Below are positions 62,521 through 64,000 of a stretch of DNA of 64,000 bases, in pieces. The translations under genes and the position numbers were made by a program. The stretch spans positions 1 through 64,000 of the forward strand of contig JAXJYC010000061.1 of assembly GCA_036307185.1 (NCBI GenBank), written 5' to 3'. The notes under the pieces are model-generated. The model was not told the origin of the DNA and did not search any database. It saw nothing but the letters and a program-made list of their open reading frames with translations. The DNA is from SVEL01 sp017381055 (GTDB lineage Bacteria; Bacillota; Clostridia; Lachnospirales; Lachnospiraceae). Every line of letters starts with the position of its first letter. Position 1 is the first letter of the stretch.

Positions 62521-62906
62521 ATTTCTCCTTTAAATTAACAAAAAATTCACGCTACCTTATCTTTTTTAATATTGTACCAAATCGCTGACGCGATAGCTAG
62601 TATTATGTACAATAAAGTCGCTACTTCTTCTTAAAAATATTTAATTGCTCTCATGTATTCTTCATGTCTTCTAATTGGCGAAGTTTGTCATCTGAAACAT
62701 CCTCTTCACTTGTTCTTCCCATATATAGAAATGGCTTATTGTGTTTAACTCATATTTTTTTACCATTATCTATAACATTATATTTTTCTTTAAACTCTCC
62801 TACCAGCTTATGCCCCGTAGTCACTAGGCATATCTCTTATGGTTTCTTTTTACCTTTTTCTTTCACACCGCTCCAACTTCTGCTGTGTAATCGGTATTTC
62901 CTGTTC
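62521..62906. other. Gap with decayed coding remnant
   Basis: The only structure seen is the fragment at 62651-62836. Outside it the sequence is plain AT-rich DNA with no clear promoter or RNA. Confidence 0.5.
62651..62836 (-). pseudogene. Decayed gene fragment, unknown
   Basis: One minus-strand frame, interrupted once by TGA, reads EICLVTTGHKLVGEFKEKYN, VIDNGKKI, stop, VKHNKPFLYMGRTSEEDVSD, DKLRQLEDMK. The TGA replaces what looks like a Trp position. No start codon remains. Family not recognised. Confidence 0.45.
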
Positions 62907-63524
62907 TCATTCCAATTTACTATATACATACACATTCTCTTCATCATTTCTCATCCATACCATTATATAGATTTCACTCAAATCAGACGATATCTCTATA
63001 TCATATTGAAGTATCCGTAAATTATCCGTCTCACTGCCATCCACATATTCACATGCATTAATACACGAAAACGAATAGTGATACTCATCATCTTTATCTA
63101 AAAAAACCTTATTTGCACAACACCCAATAAGATTTCCATCCAATTTATATCCCTCAACCTTTATTTCTCCTTCAAATTTTGTTGTAGCAAAATCAGCCAC
63201 TCCATTAAATACTACATCAATCTCCCTCAATATCTTTGCTGGCGGTTCATCCTTATCTAAATATCTAGGATCCTTATCATATACATAAAACTTCCTATCA
63301 ACATTTAACGCCATTCTATTTCCATCAACTGTTATATCTTCTATTTTAATCTGCTTTTTTTCTTGTTGTTTACCTAGTTCTTTATCACTATTAACAAATA
63401 CAACCACAACTACTATAAGTATCATCAGCATAAATGCTATAACAACTTTTATTCTATTTACTTTTTGATGCTTATTGAGCAATAGCGTCAATGCTTGTTC
63501 ATTTGATTTATTTTCTTTATTCAT
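62907..63524 (-). CDS. Membrane-anchored protein of the ABC operon
   Basis: 205 aa. A short cytoplasmic N-terminus, one membrane segment (about 24-44, VKVVIAFMLMILIVVVVVFV) and an exported domain with strands (IEDITVDGNRMALNVDRKF, IVFNGVADFATTKFEG). The start overlaps the ATPase gene by eight bp, so they work together. No family recognised; likely an accessory or substrate-binding subunit. Confidence 0.75.
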   Translation of the reverse strand: MNKENKSNEQALTLLLNKHQKVNRIKVVIAFMLMILIVVVVVFVNSDKELGKQQEKKQIKIEDITVDGNRMALNVDRKFYVYDKDPRYLDKDEPPAKILREIDVVFNGVADFATTKFEGEIKVEGYKLDGNLIGCCANKVFLDKDDEYHYSFSCINACEYVDGSETDNLRILQYDIEISSDLSEIYIMVWMRNDEENVYVYSKLE

Positions 63525-64000
63525 ATATGCAACCGTCCTTTATCTCTATTATTCTTTCACACTGATTGGCTATTGACATATCATGAGTAACTATAATAAC
63601 TGTAACTCCTTTTTTGTTCATAAGCCTCATCGCATTCATAATTTCTTCTGAAGTCTTTTCATCTAGTGCTCCTGTCGGTTCATCAGCCAATAGTATTTTA
63701 GGTTCTGTTATCATAGCTCTTGCAATAGCAACTCTCTGCTTTTGTCCACCTGATAGCTTATTAACTTTCTGATTGCATAAATGTTCTATAGATAGTTCTT
63801 TAAGAAGCTCCATTGCCCTTTTCTTTTGTTCGCTTCGTTTTACTTTATTAGGTGAAAAATTAAAAGGAATCATCACATTTTCAAGGACACTATATCTTTC
63901 TAACAATGCGAAATCCTGTAATACAATACCTATCCACTGATTTCTTATAAGCGACTTCTCGCTATCACCAAGCTTACCAACATCTTGACCACCTAAAGTA
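63517..64000 (-). CDS. ABC transporter ATP-binding protein (5' end outside window)
   Basis: The frame is open to the edge, 160 visible codons to the stop at 63517; the first visible residues read LGGQDVGKLGDSEK. Q-loop VLQDFALLERYS, signature KLSGGQKQRVAIARAM, Walker B KILLADEPTGALD and switch IIVTHDM place it in the MacB/LolD branch. Walker A lies outside. Partner permease is not in the window. Confidence 0.92.
   Translation of the reverse strand, partial: TLGGQDVGKLGDSEKSLIRNQWIGIVLQDFALLERYSVLENVMIPFNFSPNKVKRSEQKKRAMELLKELSIEHLCNQKVNKLSGGQKQRVAIARAMITEPKILLADEPTGALDEKTSEEIMNAMRLMNKKGVTVIIVTHDMSIANQCERIIEIKDGCIYE

Noticed and set aside
38584..62836. TGA read as Trp in two fragments (38773 and 62.7 kb)
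   Set aside because: Intact genes in the window use TGA as a normal stop, so recoding is unlikely; both are decayed genes.

Overview
The window is AT-rich DNA (roughly one third G+C by eye) from a Gram-positive anaerobe, most likely a member of the Lachnospiraceae. The grounds are the low G+C, AGGAGG-type ribosome binding sites, a GntR(YtrA)-ABC operon, ECF-type vitamin transporters (BioY with BirA), a cyclic-di-GMP-I riboswitch, a MoxR/vWA operon, and a mobilizable element of the kind common in gut and rumen Clostridia. The genus cannot be fixed from the sequence. No rRNA, tRNA or CRISPR array was seen.

Layout. (1) 1-3840, minus strand: a c-di-GMP-I riboswitch with terminator, a decayed LRR gene tail, a 607-aa protein with an LXG-like helical N-terminus (possible type VII secretion effector), and two membrane-anchored LRR paralogs. 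(2) 4-26 kb, ordinary chromosomal genes: an SSB-like double OB-fold protein, a YtrA/ABC operon, Mrp/ApbC, a 282-bp palindromic MITE-like element, sodium symporters, birA-bioY, a chemoreceptor, purC, a diguanylate cyclase, a six-gene MoxR-DUF58-vWA-vWA-TPR operon, an SDR enzyme, a ZIP transporter, and an ECF sigma/anti-sigma pair. (3) 26.5-42 kb: an ECF transporter S component, then a long, mostly minus-strand run of small unrelated enzymes (five GNATs, O-acetyltransferase, deaminase, GrpB-Nudix fusion, methyltransferases, VOC, MmcQ, PPOX, transglutaminase, dehydrogenase), interrupted by gene fragments and followed by a RelE-type toxin-antitoxin pair and an XRE regulator.

(4) 42-64 kb: an accessory and defence-rich region. 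It holds an Abi_2 HEPN protein preceded by a conserved-looking hairpin RNA, a frameshifted BspA-like lipoprotein gene, an alpha/beta hydrolase with an autoregulated repressor, and an XRE regulator beside remnants of an excisionase-like gene. A four-gene operon follows (HTH-Nudix, DUF1016 nuclease, primase-helicase-PLD protein, small acidic protein). Next come the backbone of an integrative mobilizable element (relaxase, MobC proteins, tyrosine integrase, replication-like protein, excisionase, XRE repressor) with a highly structured non-coding region, a two-gene PARIS-like system (AAA ATPase plus DUF4435), and a zinc-motif/PD-(D/E)XK-like protein. The window ends inside an ABC transporter ATPase gene.

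The strongest leads are the riboswitch-controlled LXG-like/LRR locus, the primase-helicase/DUF1016/Nudix operon, the PARIS-like pair, the Abi_2 gene with its leader RNA, and the element's repressor operators, one of which exactly fills the spacer of a consensus promoter. All functional statements rest on reading motifs by eye; no database search was run.
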